Positions 15,236 through 23,689 of a stretch of 32,573 nucleotides of DNA are shown here, one piece after another. The translations under genes and the position numbers were made by a program. Source of the stretch: Nitrospira sp. Its GTDB lineage: Bacteria; Nitrospirota; Thermodesulfovibrionia; Thermodesulfovibrionales; SM23-35. The stretch is taken from NCBI GenBank assembly GCA_016873615.1, contig VGWX01000023.1:1-32573 (forward strand). Reading direction: 5' to 3'. The notes below the pieces were generated by a model. The model was not told the origin of the DNA. It made no database searches and saw only the letters and a list, made by a program, of their open reading frames with translations. Every line of letters begins with the position of its first letter. The stretch's first letter is position 1.

Positions 15236-17221
15236 ATGGATAAGGTTATAAAAAGTGCAAATGAAGCTTCAGAGAAGATAATAGAGTGGAGTGAATCTCA
15301 GAAGATAGAAACATGCTTCGACAGAGCGCAGAAACTGAAACCGTGTCCTATCGGTGTTACAGGAGCGTGCTGCAAGATATGCCACATAGGACCATGCAGG
15401 TTTGTAGGGCAGAATGCAGAGGAGGAAGCGAGGGGTGTGTGCGGAGCAACACTACCTACAGTTGCATCAAGGAATTTCCTGAGAATGGCGGTGGCAGGGA
15501 CTGCAGCTCATTCAGATCACGCGAGGGATATGGCATTTACATTGCTTGCAGTTGCAAACGGAGAAACAAGCGATTTTAAGATAACTGATGTGAAAAAGCT
15601 TTACAAGATTGCAGGTATACTCGAAATAGAGTTTGAAGGCCGCACAGTCAATGATGTTGCGCGGGATGTTGCCATGAAACTGATTGAGGACTTTGGTCGT
15701 CAGAAGGGCGTGCTGAATTACATCAAAAGAGCTCCCCAAAAAACACAGGAAAGATGGAAAAAATGGGGCATAACCCCAAGAGGCATTGATAGAGAGATCG
15801 CAGAGGCAATGCACCGTACGAATATGGGCGTTGACCATGAACCGGATAACCTTCTTTTAAGCGCTCTTAAAGTTTCCCTTGCTGATGGCTGGGGCGGTTG
15901 CATGATTTCGACAGACATTACAGACATCCTTTTCGGAACTCCCAGACCGGTGAAGGCAGAGGCAAGTTTCGGGATATTCAAAGAAGACGAAGTCAACCTT
16001 GTAGTTCATGGACATGAGCCTACACTGGCAGAGATAATCGTCGATGTGGTTAATGAACCGGAGATGATCGAATATGCGAAATCAAAAGGCGCAAAAGGCA
16101 TCAATCTTGGGGGTATGTGTTGTACTGCAAATGAAGTCTTAATGAGGCATGGGATTCCAACAACAGGAGGTTTTACAAATCAGGAACTCGCAGTTTTAAC
16201 AGGACTTGTTGATGCAATAACAGTGGATGTTCAGTGCATAATGCCTGCATTAGCTGAACTTTCAAAAAAGTTCCATACAAAAGTGATTACAACATCGCAC
16301 AAGGCGAAAATGCCCGGAGCAACTCATATTGAATATGATGAGCACAAGGCAAGAGATATAGCAAGGCAGATCGTCAGACTGGCTATCGATAATTTCACGA
16401 ACAGGAAAAAAGAGGGCAGTCATATAACTGAAAAATTCCCTCTTATTGCCGGCTTTTCACATGAATATATAGAATACATGCAGGGTGGACGTTGGAGGGC
16501 CTCGTTCAGACCCCTGAATGATGCTATCATAGCGGGAAGGATTCGAGGCGTGGTTGGTCTTGCAGGCTGTGATAATCCAAGGGTCCCCTCACAGGGTCTT
16601 CATCGTTTTCTTGCGGTTGAATTGATTAAAAATGATGTGCTTATCGTCTCAACCGGATGTGGCTCGGCAGCATGCGGGACTGCCGGATATTTAACGCCTG
16701 AGATGGCGTTGGAAAATGCAGGCCCGGGATTACGGGAAGTTTGTGAGGCAATAGGCATTCCTCCAATCCTTCACCTTGGCGCATGTGTGGATAACTCAAG
16801 GATCCTGACAATTGCATCTGCTATGGCTGAAGAAGGCGGCCTCTCTGACGAGATAGGCGGCATGCCGGCGGTAGGCATTGCACCGGAGTGGATGTCTGAG
16901 AAGGCAATTGCTATCGGATGCTATTTTGCAGCCTCGGGCGTACCTGTTATCTTCGGAGGAGAATCTCCTGTTGCGGCGAGCGAAGAAGTGACCAGGATAA
17001 TGACAGAGGTCTGGCCTGAAAGGTTTAGGGGTGCGTTGCATTTCGAGCAAGACCCGGAGAAAATTCTCGAGCTTACTCTTAAATATATTGATATGGCAAG
17101 GGAAGCGCTGAAACTGAAAAAGTACGAGCCCGGCAAGTTCGGCGCTGAGAGGGTATTGATGGATATGGCAGCGCGTCGTGAAATAGAGAGGTCAGCAAAA
17201 CCTCATATCGGGATATATTAA
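15236..17221 (+). CDS. cooS: Ni,Fe carbon monoxide dehydrogenase catalytic subunit
   Basis: A 661-aa enzyme that interconverts CO2 and CO and supplies CO to the acetyl-CoA synthase (acsA when part of CODH/ACS). The N-terminus has the D- and B-cluster cysteines C37, C45, C46, C49, C54 and C69 with the family spacing. The C-cluster ligands are visible in order: the His of VVHGHEP, then Cys in LGGMCCTAN, DVQCIMPA, GLAGCDNPR, STGCGSAACG and LGACVDNSR. The length is normal. The GGAGGTT ribosome site defines the ATG. No CooC nickel-insertion ATPase is nearby, so maturation factors must be encoded elsewhere. Confidence 0.97.
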   Translation: MDKVIKSANEASEKIIEWSESQKIETCFDRAQKLKPCPIGVTGACCKICHIGPCRFVGQNAEEEARGVCGATLPTVASRNFLRMAVAGTAAHSDHARDMAFTLLAVANGETSDFKITDVKKLYKIAGILEIEFEGRTVNDVARDVAMKLIEDFGRQKGVLNYIKRAPQKTQERWKKWGITPRGIDREIAEAMHRTNMGVDHEPDNLLLSALKVSLADGWGGCMISTDITDILFGTPRPVKAEASFGIFKEDEVNLVVHGHEPTLAEIIVDVVNEPEMIEYAKSKGAKGINLGGMCCTANEVLMRHGIPTTGGFTNQELAVLTGLVDAITVDVQCIMPALAELSKKFHTKVITTSHKAKMPGATHIEYDEHKARDIARQIVRLAIDNFTNRKKEGSHITEKFPLIAGFSHEYIEYMQGGRWRASFRPLNDAIIAGRIRGVVGLAGCDNPRVPSQGLHRFLAVELIKNDVLIVSTGCGSAACGTAGYLTPEMALENAGPGLREVCEAIGIPPILHLGACVDNSRILTIASAMAEEGGLSDEIGGMPAVGIAPEWMSEKAIAIGCYFAASGVPVIFGGESPVAASEEVTRIMTEVWPERFRGALHFEQDPEKILELTLKYIDMAREALKLKKYEPGKFGAERVLMDMAARREIERSAKPHIGIY

Positions 17222-17222
17222 A

Positions 17223-17344
17223 GACAGGTAAAGGTATAGGTACAGAATAGAAGACAGGTAAAGGCAGAGAATGAAAAACAGGCGGAGGTATATGTATGAA
17301 AAGTCTTTTTCTGTACCTGTACCTCTACCTCTTCCTTCACCTGT
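17223..17344 (+). repeat. Intergenic tandem-unit hairpin E (cooS-nuoE)
   Basis: The left part contains hexamer-phased runs of AGGTNN (17223-17245, partly repeated at 17253 and near 17279). The right arm at 17311-17344 is the complement, made of ACCTNN/ACCTCT units. Pairing is imperfect. The element fills nearly all of the 140-bp gap and ends about 8 nt before the ribosome site of the next gene. Confidence 0.75.
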
Positions 17345-17361
17345 AGTTTTTTGGAGGATCG

Positions 17362-17850
17362 ATGAAAGTTGAAGAGATTGATATTGACGAACAGATAGGT
17401 GAAGTAGGCAGGATACTTGCAGATAAAGAGAAGAACCGGGGAGTATTAATACATGTTCTGCATCATATACAGGAAGACAATGGTTATTTGCCGGAAGACA
17501 TGTTAAGGAGACTTTCAAAAAACCTGAATATATCACTATCCGAAATTTATAGTGTGGCAAGTTTTTATAAAATGTTTCACTTTAAACCGAGGGGAAAAAA
17601 AGTAGTGAAGGTGTGTCTTGGCACAGCCTGTTATGTGAGGGGATCAAAGAAGCTTCTCACCTCACTCGAAGATAAGTTTAATGTCAAAAGCGGTGAAACT
17701 ACAGAAGACCTTGCAATGACTCTTGAAACAGTTGGATGTGTCGGTTGCTGCGGTCTTGCGCCTGTAGCTACAATCAATGAGGATGTTATCGGTGAAATAA
17801 CAGGAAGCAGGAAATTAGAGGGCTTAATCAGATCTATAAGAGAAGGTTAG
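17362..17850 (+). CDS. NuoE/HydC-like [2Fe-2S] subunit of an NAD(P)H oxidoreductase
   Basis: A 162-aa thioredoxin-like [2Fe-2S] protein of the NuoE family (also HndA, HydC, HoxE). The cluster ligands are C85 and C90 (VCLGTACYVRG) and C126 and C130 (VGCVGCCGLAPV), in the expected CX4C and CX3C arrangement. The N-terminal helical bundle includes VLHHIQEDNGYLPEDML and SEIYSVASFYKMFHFKPRG. A GGAGGATCG site precedes the ATG. The family passes electrons to or from the NuoF flavoprotein, encoded 37 nt downstream. The gene is separated from cooS by a hairpin element but reads in the same operon direction. Confidence 0.93.
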   Translation: MKVEEIDIDEQIGEVGRILADKEKNRGVLIHVLHHIQEDNGYLPEDMLRRLSKNLNISLSEIYSVASFYKMFHFKPRGKKVVKVCLGTACYVRGSKKLLTSLEDKFNVKSGETTEDLAMTLETVGCVGCCGLAPVATINEDVIGEITGSRKLEGLIRSIREG

Positions 17851-17887
17851 TTGCAGTCAGCACATGAAAACTGCTAAAGGAGATAGT

Positions 17888-20248
17888 ATGCTCATGGAGA
17901 GGTTAAACAATATACAAAAGCTCAAGAGTGTTGATGACCTTCTTGCTTTCAGAGAACTCCTATCAAAAGAAGGGGTTTTAGCTCCTGGTAAAAAGAGGAT
18001 AAGTGTTTGTTGTGGAACAGGATGTCGGGCGAATGGCTCTCTCAAATTAGCAGAGGAGTTTGAAAAGGGAATCAAAAGAAACGAGATGGATATTGAAATA
18101 GTAGAAACAGGCTGTCAGGGCCTATGCCAGAAAGGTCCTGTCATGAAGATAGAACCATATGGATATTTTTATCAGAAGGTAAAACAGAATAATATAAATG
18201 AGATTTTTTCCACCACATATTTGGCGAATGCCCCTGTGAGACATCTCCTCTATAAGGGTAGTTTTCTCGATAAGCCCGTTGAGATGATGGAAGACGTGCC
18301 TTTCTACAAAAAGCAGATGAGGATTGCACTCAGGCATAACGGGATCGTTGACCCAACTAATATTTATCATTATATTGCTATTGGTGGTTACAAAGCTGCT
18401 GAACATGTGTTCACCTCCATGGACTCTGAAAAGGTGATTGAAGAAATAAAGAAGGCTAATCTCAGAGGCAGGGGGGGTGCTGGATTTCCTGCCGGCGTGA
18501 AATGGGCACACTCAAAGAGAGCCCGTGGTAAGATTAGGATGGTCATAGCGAATGGCGATGAGGGCGACCCAGGCGCTTTTATGGACAGGTCGATCATGGA
18601 AGGCGACCCCCACAGTCTGCTCGAAGGGATGCTTATCTGTGCCTATGCAATCGATGCTCATTATGGATTTATCTATGTCCGTCATGAATATCCGCTTGCT
18701 GTCAGGAATTTGAAAATAGCTATCGAACAGGCGGAAAAAATAGGCTTGTTAGGTAAAAACATCCTTGGAACCGGTTTTGATTTCACAGTTCATATCAGAG
18801 AAGGAGCAGGCGCTTTTGTTTGTGGAGAGGCAACGGCGCTTGTCGCTTCATTAGAAGGTAAAAGAGGTTTTCCTCACGCAAGACCTCCGAGAGTGTCGGA
18901 ACCAGGTGGGGGCCCGTGGGGTTATCCGGCTAATTTGAACAATGTAGAGACCTATGCGTGCGTTCCCCCGATAATTGAAAAAGGCGCAGACTGGTTCCTG
19001 AGCATCGGAACAGAAACATCACCTGGCACAAAGGTATTTGCCCTGACAGGAAAAGTTAATAATACAGGGCTTGTTGAGGTTCCCATGGGAATTACCCTGA
19101 GGGAGATCATATTCGATATCGGCGGAGGAATCATGGGGCAAAAGAAATTCAAGGCTATACAGACAGGAGGACCTTCCGGCGGATGTATACCGGAGCAGTA
19201 TCTTGATCTGCCTGTGGATTTCGATTCTCTCCGGAAGGTTGGATCCATCATGGGTTCCGGTGGCATGGTTGTTATGGATGAAGACAACTGCATGGTTGAT
19301 ATAGCCAAATTCTTCCTTTCTTTTACACAGGCAGAGTCATGTGGAAAGTGTCCGCCATGCAGGATCGGCACATACCGGATGCTGCAGATACTTGAAAAGA
19401 TAACCTCCGGCAACGGAGAAGAAGGCGACATAGAGAGGCTTGAACGTCTTGGGAAACTTGTCCAAACCGGATCTCTCTGTGGTCTTGGCCAGAGCGCGCC
19501 AAATCCTGTTCTCACAACGATTAAATATTTCCGTGAAGAATACGAAGAACATATTTATGACAAATACTGCAGGGCAAAAGTATGCAACCTTGGCATCTTT
19601 ATAATAAACCATGAGGAGTGCATACTTTGTGGACTGTGCAAGCAGGCATGTGCTTTCGATGCAGTAAAGGAGACGAGGAGGAGTTTCTTTATTGATCGTG
19701 ATTACTGTACACACTGCAAGGCGTGTTATAACGTCTGTCCTGTAAATGCAGTAAAGATAGTAAGGAGTCTGTATGAAAGACTTGAAGAAGAATTGAAGCT
19801 ACCCGCTGAAGGTTTAGAGGTCATTGAAAGGAGGCGCAGTATGACATTGAGGGATATTTTAGAATCAAGACCGTATGAGATTGTGAAGATTAACAGGAAT
19901 TGTCATATTTCGGATGCAGTGAGAATGATGAGCGAGAAGAATGTCAGCGGCATATTCGTAGTTGATGAGAATGACAAACTGGCAAGCATTTTTACAGAAA
20001 GAGATATCGTCCGCTGTGTTTTTAATAATATCCCTACAGACGAATATCTGAAAAATCTCGTAATGCGTGATATCGTAACCTTTGACCCGGCAACAGGAGT
20101 TAGTTCAGCAATATCTATTGCATCCAGAAAAAAGATCAGACATCTGCCGGTGGTTGAGGGCGACAAGATAATAGGTATGATTACATATAGAGACTTAGTC
20201 GCGTATCTGCTTCCGGAGATCTGTTTCATGGCAGAAACCATGTATTAA
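17888..20248 (+). CDS. NuoF/HydB-like FMN-NAD(H) subunit with ferredoxin and C-terminal CBS-pair domains
   Basis: A 786-aa soluble flavoprotein subunit. Domains in order: a thioredoxin-like [2Fe-2S] domain (about 36-85; CCGTGC, CQGLC), the NAD(H)/FMN core (about 190-390; RGRGGAGFPAGVKW, NGDEGDPGAFMDR, EGAGAFVCGEATAL), an SLBB domain, and the NuoF [4Fe-4S] domain (ESCGKCPPCRIGT near 483, then a fourth Cys in GSLCGLGQSAPNP). Next come two ferredoxin [4Fe-4S] motifs (CILCGLCKQAC near 578, CTHCKACYNVC near 607) and finally two CBS motifs (about 651-786; SGIFVVDENDKLASIFTERD, HLPVVEGDKIIGMITYRDL). The ferredoxin-tailed layout is known in HydB/HndC. The CBS pair is unusual and suggests adenylate sensing. 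The start is placed at 17888 because AAAGGAGAT lies 4 nt upstream; an ATG at 17864 has no ribosome site. Confidence 0.93.
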   Translation: MLMERLNNIQKLKSVDDLLAFRELLSKEGVLAPGKKRISVCCGTGCRANGSLKLAEEFEKGIKRNEMDIEIVETGCQGLCQKGPVMKIEPYGYFYQKVKQNNINEIFSTTYLANAPVRHLLYKGSFLDKPVEMMEDVPFYKKQMRIALRHNGIVDPTNIYHYIAIGGYKAAEHVFTSMDSEKVIEEIKKANLRGRGGAGFPAGVKWAHSKRARGKIRMVIANGDEGDPGAFMDRSIMEGDPHSLLEGMLICAYAIDAHYGFIYVRHEYPLAVRNLKIAIEQAEKIGLLGKNILGTGFDFTVHIREGAGAFVCGEATALVASLEGKRGFPHARPPRVSEPGGGPWGYPANLNNVETYACVPPIIEKGADWFLSIGTETSPGTKVFALTGKVNNTGLVEVPMGITLREIIFDIGGGIMGQKKFKAIQTGGPSGGCIPEQYLDLPVDFDSLRKVGSIMGSGGMVVMDEDNCMVDIAKFFLSFTQAESCGKCPPCRIGTYRMLQILEKITSGNGEEGDIERLERLGKLVQTGSLCGLGQSAPNPVLTTIKYFREEYEEHIYDKYCRAKVCNLGIFIINHEECILCGLCKQACAFDAVKETRRSFFIDRDYCTHCKACYNVCPVNAVKIVRSLYERLEEELKLPAEGLEVIERRRSMTLRDILESRPYEIVKINRNCHISDAVRMMSEKNVSGIFVVDENDKLASIFTERDIVRCVFNNIPTDEYLKNLVMRDIVTFDPATGVSSAISIASRKKIRHLPVVEGDKIIGMITYRDLVAYLLPEICFMAETMY

Positions 20249-20257
20249 AAAAGCAAA

Positions 20258-20313
20258 GAGCTATGAACTATGAGCTATGAGCTAAGAGCTATGAGCTAAG
20301 AGCTAAGAGCTCC
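20258..20313 (+). repeat. Eight-unit heptamer array F
   Basis: Eight head-to-tail 7-bp units (GAGCTAT, GAACTAT, GAGCTAT, GAGCTAA, GAGCTAT, GAGCTAA, GAGCTAA, GAGCTCC) fill the gap between the NuoF-like gene and the next gene. No complementary arm follows, although each unit contains the self-complementary AGCT. The unit GAGCTAA recurs in the array at 29462. Confidence 0.95.
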
Positions 20314-20330
20314 ACAGTTGGAGATGATTA

Positions 20331-20948
20331 ATGAGTGAAGAAATAGGGACAGAAGAAAAAGGAAAGAAACTCGAGGATATAAGAAAAGAGGCTGAAGAAA
20401 AGGCCTGTCCTGTTCAAAGGACTCTCTATTTTATTAAAGAGTTCATCGAAGGGCCGATGTGCAGTAAATGTTATCCCTGTTCGCTCGGCACTGGAGAGGC
20501 GAAGATCAGATTAATCAGGATCAGCCAGCATTTGAAGAATGTCGATGGGGCGGATATTCAGGTGTTAAAAAGAATAGGATTAAATATGATAGAGGGCTCA
20601 TTCTGTAAAAAAGGGAAAGATACGGGCAAGTTTATTCTCGAGGCGCTTGCCAATTCAGAAGGAGAATTCAGACAACATCTTTCCGGTATTTGTCCCAAAA
20701 AAGAATGTGCAAGCCTTGTTGAATATGCAATCAATCCTGAACTGTGTATCATGTGCGGTAAATGTTCAGAGGTATGTCAGTACGGCGCTATAACAGGTGA
20801 AAAGAAGCAACCTTATCTTTCTGGATATATTCCTTTTGAGATACGGCAAAAGAGATGCACAAAGTGCGGTGAGTGTATTGCAGTTTGTCCCACAGTGGCA
20901 ATAGAGGTTACAACAATACAAAAAGAGGAATTGGTCGGTAAAGAATAA
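20331..20948 (+). CDS. Stand-alone Fe-S protein resembling the NuoF C-terminal region
   Basis: A 205-aa cytoplasmic electron-transfer protein. Residues 44-92 carry C44, C47, C50 and C92 (MCSKCYPCSLGT ... GSFCKKG), the arrangement of the NuoF N3 [4Fe-4S] domain. After it come two ferredoxin clusters, C139/C142/C145/C149 (CIMCGKCSEVC) and C176/C179/C182/C186 (CTKCGECIAVC). The protein is thus a copy of the C-terminal half of the preceding NuoF-like subunit without the NAD/FMN core or CBS domains. It may be a separate electron-exit or ferredoxin-docking subunit. A GGAG site precedes the ATG. It is 24 nt from the NuoG-like gene, so the two are likely co-translated. Confidence 0.85.
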   Translation: MSEEIGTEEKGKKLEDIRKEAEEKACPVQRTLYFIKEFIEGPMCSKCYPCSLGTGEAKIRLIRISQHLKNVDGADIQVLKRIGLNMIEGSFCKKGKDTGKFILEALANSEGEFRQHLSGICPKKECASLVEYAINPELCIMCGKCSEVCQYGAITGEKKQPYLSGYIPFEIRQKRCTKCGECIAVCPTVAIEVTTIQKEELVGKE

Positions 20949-20972
20949 CTGTATGATATGGAGGAGGTTTGA

Positions 20973-23027
20973 ATGGAGAAACTGGTTAAACTCCAAATAG
21001 ACGGGATAGAGATTAAAGCGCCGGCGGGCATGAATCTCATAGATGCAGCGGAGCGTGCAGGAATTCATATACCAAATCTCTGTTACCTCAAAGGGATAAA
21101 AAGTATTGGTGCGTGCAGGCTTTGCCTCGTTGAGGTTGAAGGACTGAAGGCTCCTGTTATAGCATGCAATACCAGAGTCAAAGAAGGTTTAGTTGTCAAT
21201 ACGAAGACTGATAAGATACAGGAAGTCAGAAAATTTGTTATCGATCTTATACTTTCAATGCACCCGCTCGACTGCATGACGTGTACAAAGGCAGGGGTTT
21301 GCAACCTTCAGAAATATGCATATGATTTTGAGCTTAAGGAATCATCTTTTACAAGGAAAAAGTTCGGGTACCCCGTTGACGAAACAAATCCCTTTATCAG
21401 GAGAGACCCGGATTACTGTATCCTCTGCAGCAGATGTGTCAGGGTATGCAAGGAGCAGGATACAAATGTCCTTGAATTTATGGGAAGGGGCATTGAGTCA
21501 AAGGTTCTCACTGCAAACGGCAGACCGCTGCAGGAATCTGAATGCACTTTCTGCGGAAGCTGTGTTGACGCATGCCCTGTCAATGCGCTTCTTGAATCAG
21601 ACAGATGGCGCAAGGGGAGAGAATGGGAGTACGAGAAAGTAAATTCCACATGTCTTCTCTGCGGAAACAGTTGTGATATAACAGTAAGCACGAAAGACGG
21701 CAGGATACAGAAGATTAATTCAGGCGCAGCAGCGGATTCTGCTGAAAAATATCTCTGCGCCTATGGCAGGTTCGGCTTTGACTCTATTGAGGCAGAGTCG
21801 AGGCTTACAGTTCCCATGAAAAGGATAGAAGGTGGACTCCAGGAGACTACCTGGGAAGATGCACTTACCATAGTTGCTGATAAACTCAGGAAGGCCGGTA
21901 AAGAAGCAGGTTTTATAAGCGTTGCAGGCATAGAAAACGAAGATGCGCTGATATTAAAAAAGATAGCTAAAAACATTGTCAAAACAAAAAACTATGATAC
22001 AACAATAAGTCTGTATGGAGATAGTGAGTCTTTCAGGAACTCTCAAAAAGCAGATATTGATAAGGCTGACCTTATTATGCTTGTTGACCTTAACCCCTCA
22101 CAATGGGATAGGGTTTTGCCTGCTCTCGATGCATCTGTGAGAAGGAGGGTTAACAGGGGAGCAAAACTCATTATCATTAATTCATCTGATACAAAAATAG
22201 AAGAGGTCGCAGCAGTAACTCTCAAAGGAAATGTCACATCCGGTCTGAAAGGTATTGCAAAGGCTTTAACAGGAAAAGGATTAAAGGCAGACAAGAAGAT
22301 CTCTGCTGCTGTGAAAGATGAAGAGATTAGCGAAGATATTGAAAAGGCAGCAACCCTTATTGCTGAAGCTAATGAACCCTTAATATTATCTTCTCCTTCC
22401 ATGTTTGAGGCTTCGGCCAATATTGCACTGATAAAAGGAAAAGTGATATCTGTCGGGCTTGAAAGCAATGTGCGCGGTGTCGTATTGATGGGTCTGACAA
22501 CCGAAGGTAAAACGTATAAAGAGATGGCCGGCATAGAATCGGGGAAAGGGCAAGGCGCAAAGAGCGCTGTTAAAGTCCTTTATGCAGTTGGGGAAGCGCC
22601 ATTGCAGGCAAGGCCTGAGGGACTTGAATTTCTTATTGTGCAGAACTCACATCTTACTGACCTTGCAAGGCAGGCTGATATTGTTCTGCCTTCAGCAACA
22701 TTCCTCGAAGCTGCCGGCACTATAGTTGATTACATGGGAAGGCTGAAATATTTGCCCAAAGTAATAGAGCCTCAGGAAGAATCAAAAAGCCACAGAGAGA
22801 TTTTCATCGCTCTTGCGAAGACAATGGGCACGAAAATAAAACTGCCCACAGAGGCTGAGGTTAATAAGGCAGTGAAAGTGAAGACCAAGCTCTCATTCAA
22901 CCCCTTTGAAAAAAGGGAAGGCATCGATATTTCAGCTGCTGAATTCATAGAATCCATCAATGCATCGGTTATCAAGGGTTCAAGACTCTTATGGCTCAAA
23001 GAGGCTGAAAAAACCGTGTCAGTTTAA
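20973..23027 (+). CDS. NuoG-like iron-sulfur/molybdopterin-fold subunit
   Basis: A 684-aa protein of the NuoG family. The N-terminal [2Fe-2S] ligands are C37, C48, C51 and C65. They are followed by the His/Cys [4Fe-4S] motif (HPLDCMTCTKAGVCNLQ), two ferredoxin clusters (CILCSRCVRVCK and CTFCGSCVDACPVN) and the extra cluster CLLCGNSCDI ... YLCAYG at the start of the molybdopterin-oxidoreductase fold. The catalytic Cys/Sec region of formate dehydrogenases is not seen and the fold is short, so it is probably a non-catalytic electron wire as in complex I or HoxU/NuoG-type hydrogenase complexes. The ribosome site GGAGGAGG is strong. It is the last gene of the operon. Confidence 0.92.
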   Translation: MEKLVKLQIDGIEIKAPAGMNLIDAAERAGIHIPNLCYLKGIKSIGACRLCLVEVEGLKAPVIACNTRVKEGLVVNTKTDKIQEVRKFVIDLILSMHPLDCMTCTKAGVCNLQKYAYDFELKESSFTRKKFGYPVDETNPFIRRDPDYCILCSRCVRVCKEQDTNVLEFMGRGIESKVLTANGRPLQESECTFCGSCVDACPVNALLESDRWRKGREWEYEKVNSTCLLCGNSCDITVSTKDGRIQKINSGAAADSAEKYLCAYGRFGFDSIEAESRLTVPMKRIEGGLQETTWEDALTIVADKLRKAGKEAGFISVAGIENEDALILKKIAKNIVKTKNYDTTISLYGDSESFRNSQKADIDKADLIMLVDLNPSQWDRVLPALDASVRRRVNRGAKLIIINSSDTKIEEVAAVTLKGNVTSGLKGIAKALTGKGLKADKKISAAVKDEEISEDIEKAATLIAEANEPLILSSPSMFEASANIALIKGKVISVGLESNVRGVVLMGLTTEGKTYKEMAGIESGKGQGAKSAVKVLYAVGEAPLQARPEGLEFLIVQNSHLTDLARQADIVLPSATFLEAAGTIVDYMGRLKYLPKVIEPQEESKSHREIFIALAKTMGTKIKLPTEAEVNKAVKVKTKLSFNPFEKREGIDISAAEFIESINASVIKGSRLLWLKEAEKTVSV

Positions 23028-23055
23028 CAGTATCCCCTGTTCTTATTGACAAATA

Positions 23056-23085
23056 TTTCGTCATTTGACATGATATATGACGAAA
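23056..23085 (+). promoter_or_regulatory. Inverted repeat overlapping the start of a decayed ATPase gene
   Basis: The arms TTTCGTCAT (23056-23064) and ATGACGAAA (23077-23085) are perfect 9-bp complements over 12 nt. The right arm contains the first ATG of the pseudogene, and TTGACA motifs lie at 23045 and 23065. It looks like an operator or self-regulatory site of the former gene. Confidence 0.5.
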
Positions 23086-23639
23086 CACATGGCAAATGAA
23101 CTAAAACAGGAAATCCCTCCTTATATTGAGCGGATCCTTGATCCAACGGAGCTTCTCAATAAAAAGTCTTATTTTCTTCTTGGTCCCCGCCAGACCGGTA
23201 AGACCTTCTTAATACGTCATAGACTCGAAAACACAAGGGTCTATGATCTGCTTGATACATAGGTGTTGTATCAGTCTTGCAAGATAGAGAATTTAGAATT
23301 GGTACGCCGGAATTCGGTGAGGCTTTCGAAACATACCTGATGCATGAGTTGAGATGTTACTCTGATTATCTTTCAGGTGAACCATTGAATTACTGGCGTT
23401 CAACTTCAGGGTTTGAGGTAGATTTTATCCTTGGCGAGCATACGGCTATAGAAGTAAAAGCAAAAAAAAATATATCTCCATATGATATTAAATCACTTAA
23501 AGCTATCGCCGAAGAAGGCAAGCTAAAGAGGTTTATATGTGTGAGCCTTGAGAAACATGCAAGAAAATTTGAAGGGGTAACTGTTATGCCCTACAAGGAA
23601 TTTTTAGATGCACTCTGGGCCGGCGAGTATTCAAACTAA
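23077..23639 (+). pseudogene. DUF4143 ATPase with internal deletion
   Basis: The first 61 codons are the N-terminus of a DUF4143-type ATPase with an intact Walker A (GPRQTGKT) and end at a TAG at 23260-23262. A second frame (open before 23277, to 23639) is the C-terminal DUF4143 nuclease-like domain, with RIGTPEFGEAFETYLMHELR, YWRSTSGFEVDFILGEHTAI (PD-(D/E)XK-like E/D residues) and EVKAKKN. The middle, probably 200 residues or more including Walker B and the sensor motif, is missing and the halves are out of frame. It is best explained as one gene broken by an internal deletion. Confidence 0.85.
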
Positions 23640-23689
23640 TGTTTCTTCAGAGAACTATGTGGATAGGTAATAGTTTTTTCGATCGCTTT

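Noticed and set aside
17864-17887. Upstream ATG for the NuoF-like gene
   Set aside because: It lacks a ribosome site, whereas ATG 17888 has AAAGGAGAT at good spacing.
18952-19515. 187-aa minus-strand open frame inside the NuoF-like gene
   Set aside because: Antisense to conserved NuoF motifs; no ribosome site or family.
20258-20313. Heptamer array considered as a CRISPR
   Set aside because: Units are 7 bp with no spacers, so it is a tandem array and not a CRISPR.
20973-23027. NuoG-like protein considered as a formate dehydrogenase
   Set aside because: The catalytic Cys/Sec region is not seen, and the molybdopterin domain is too short.
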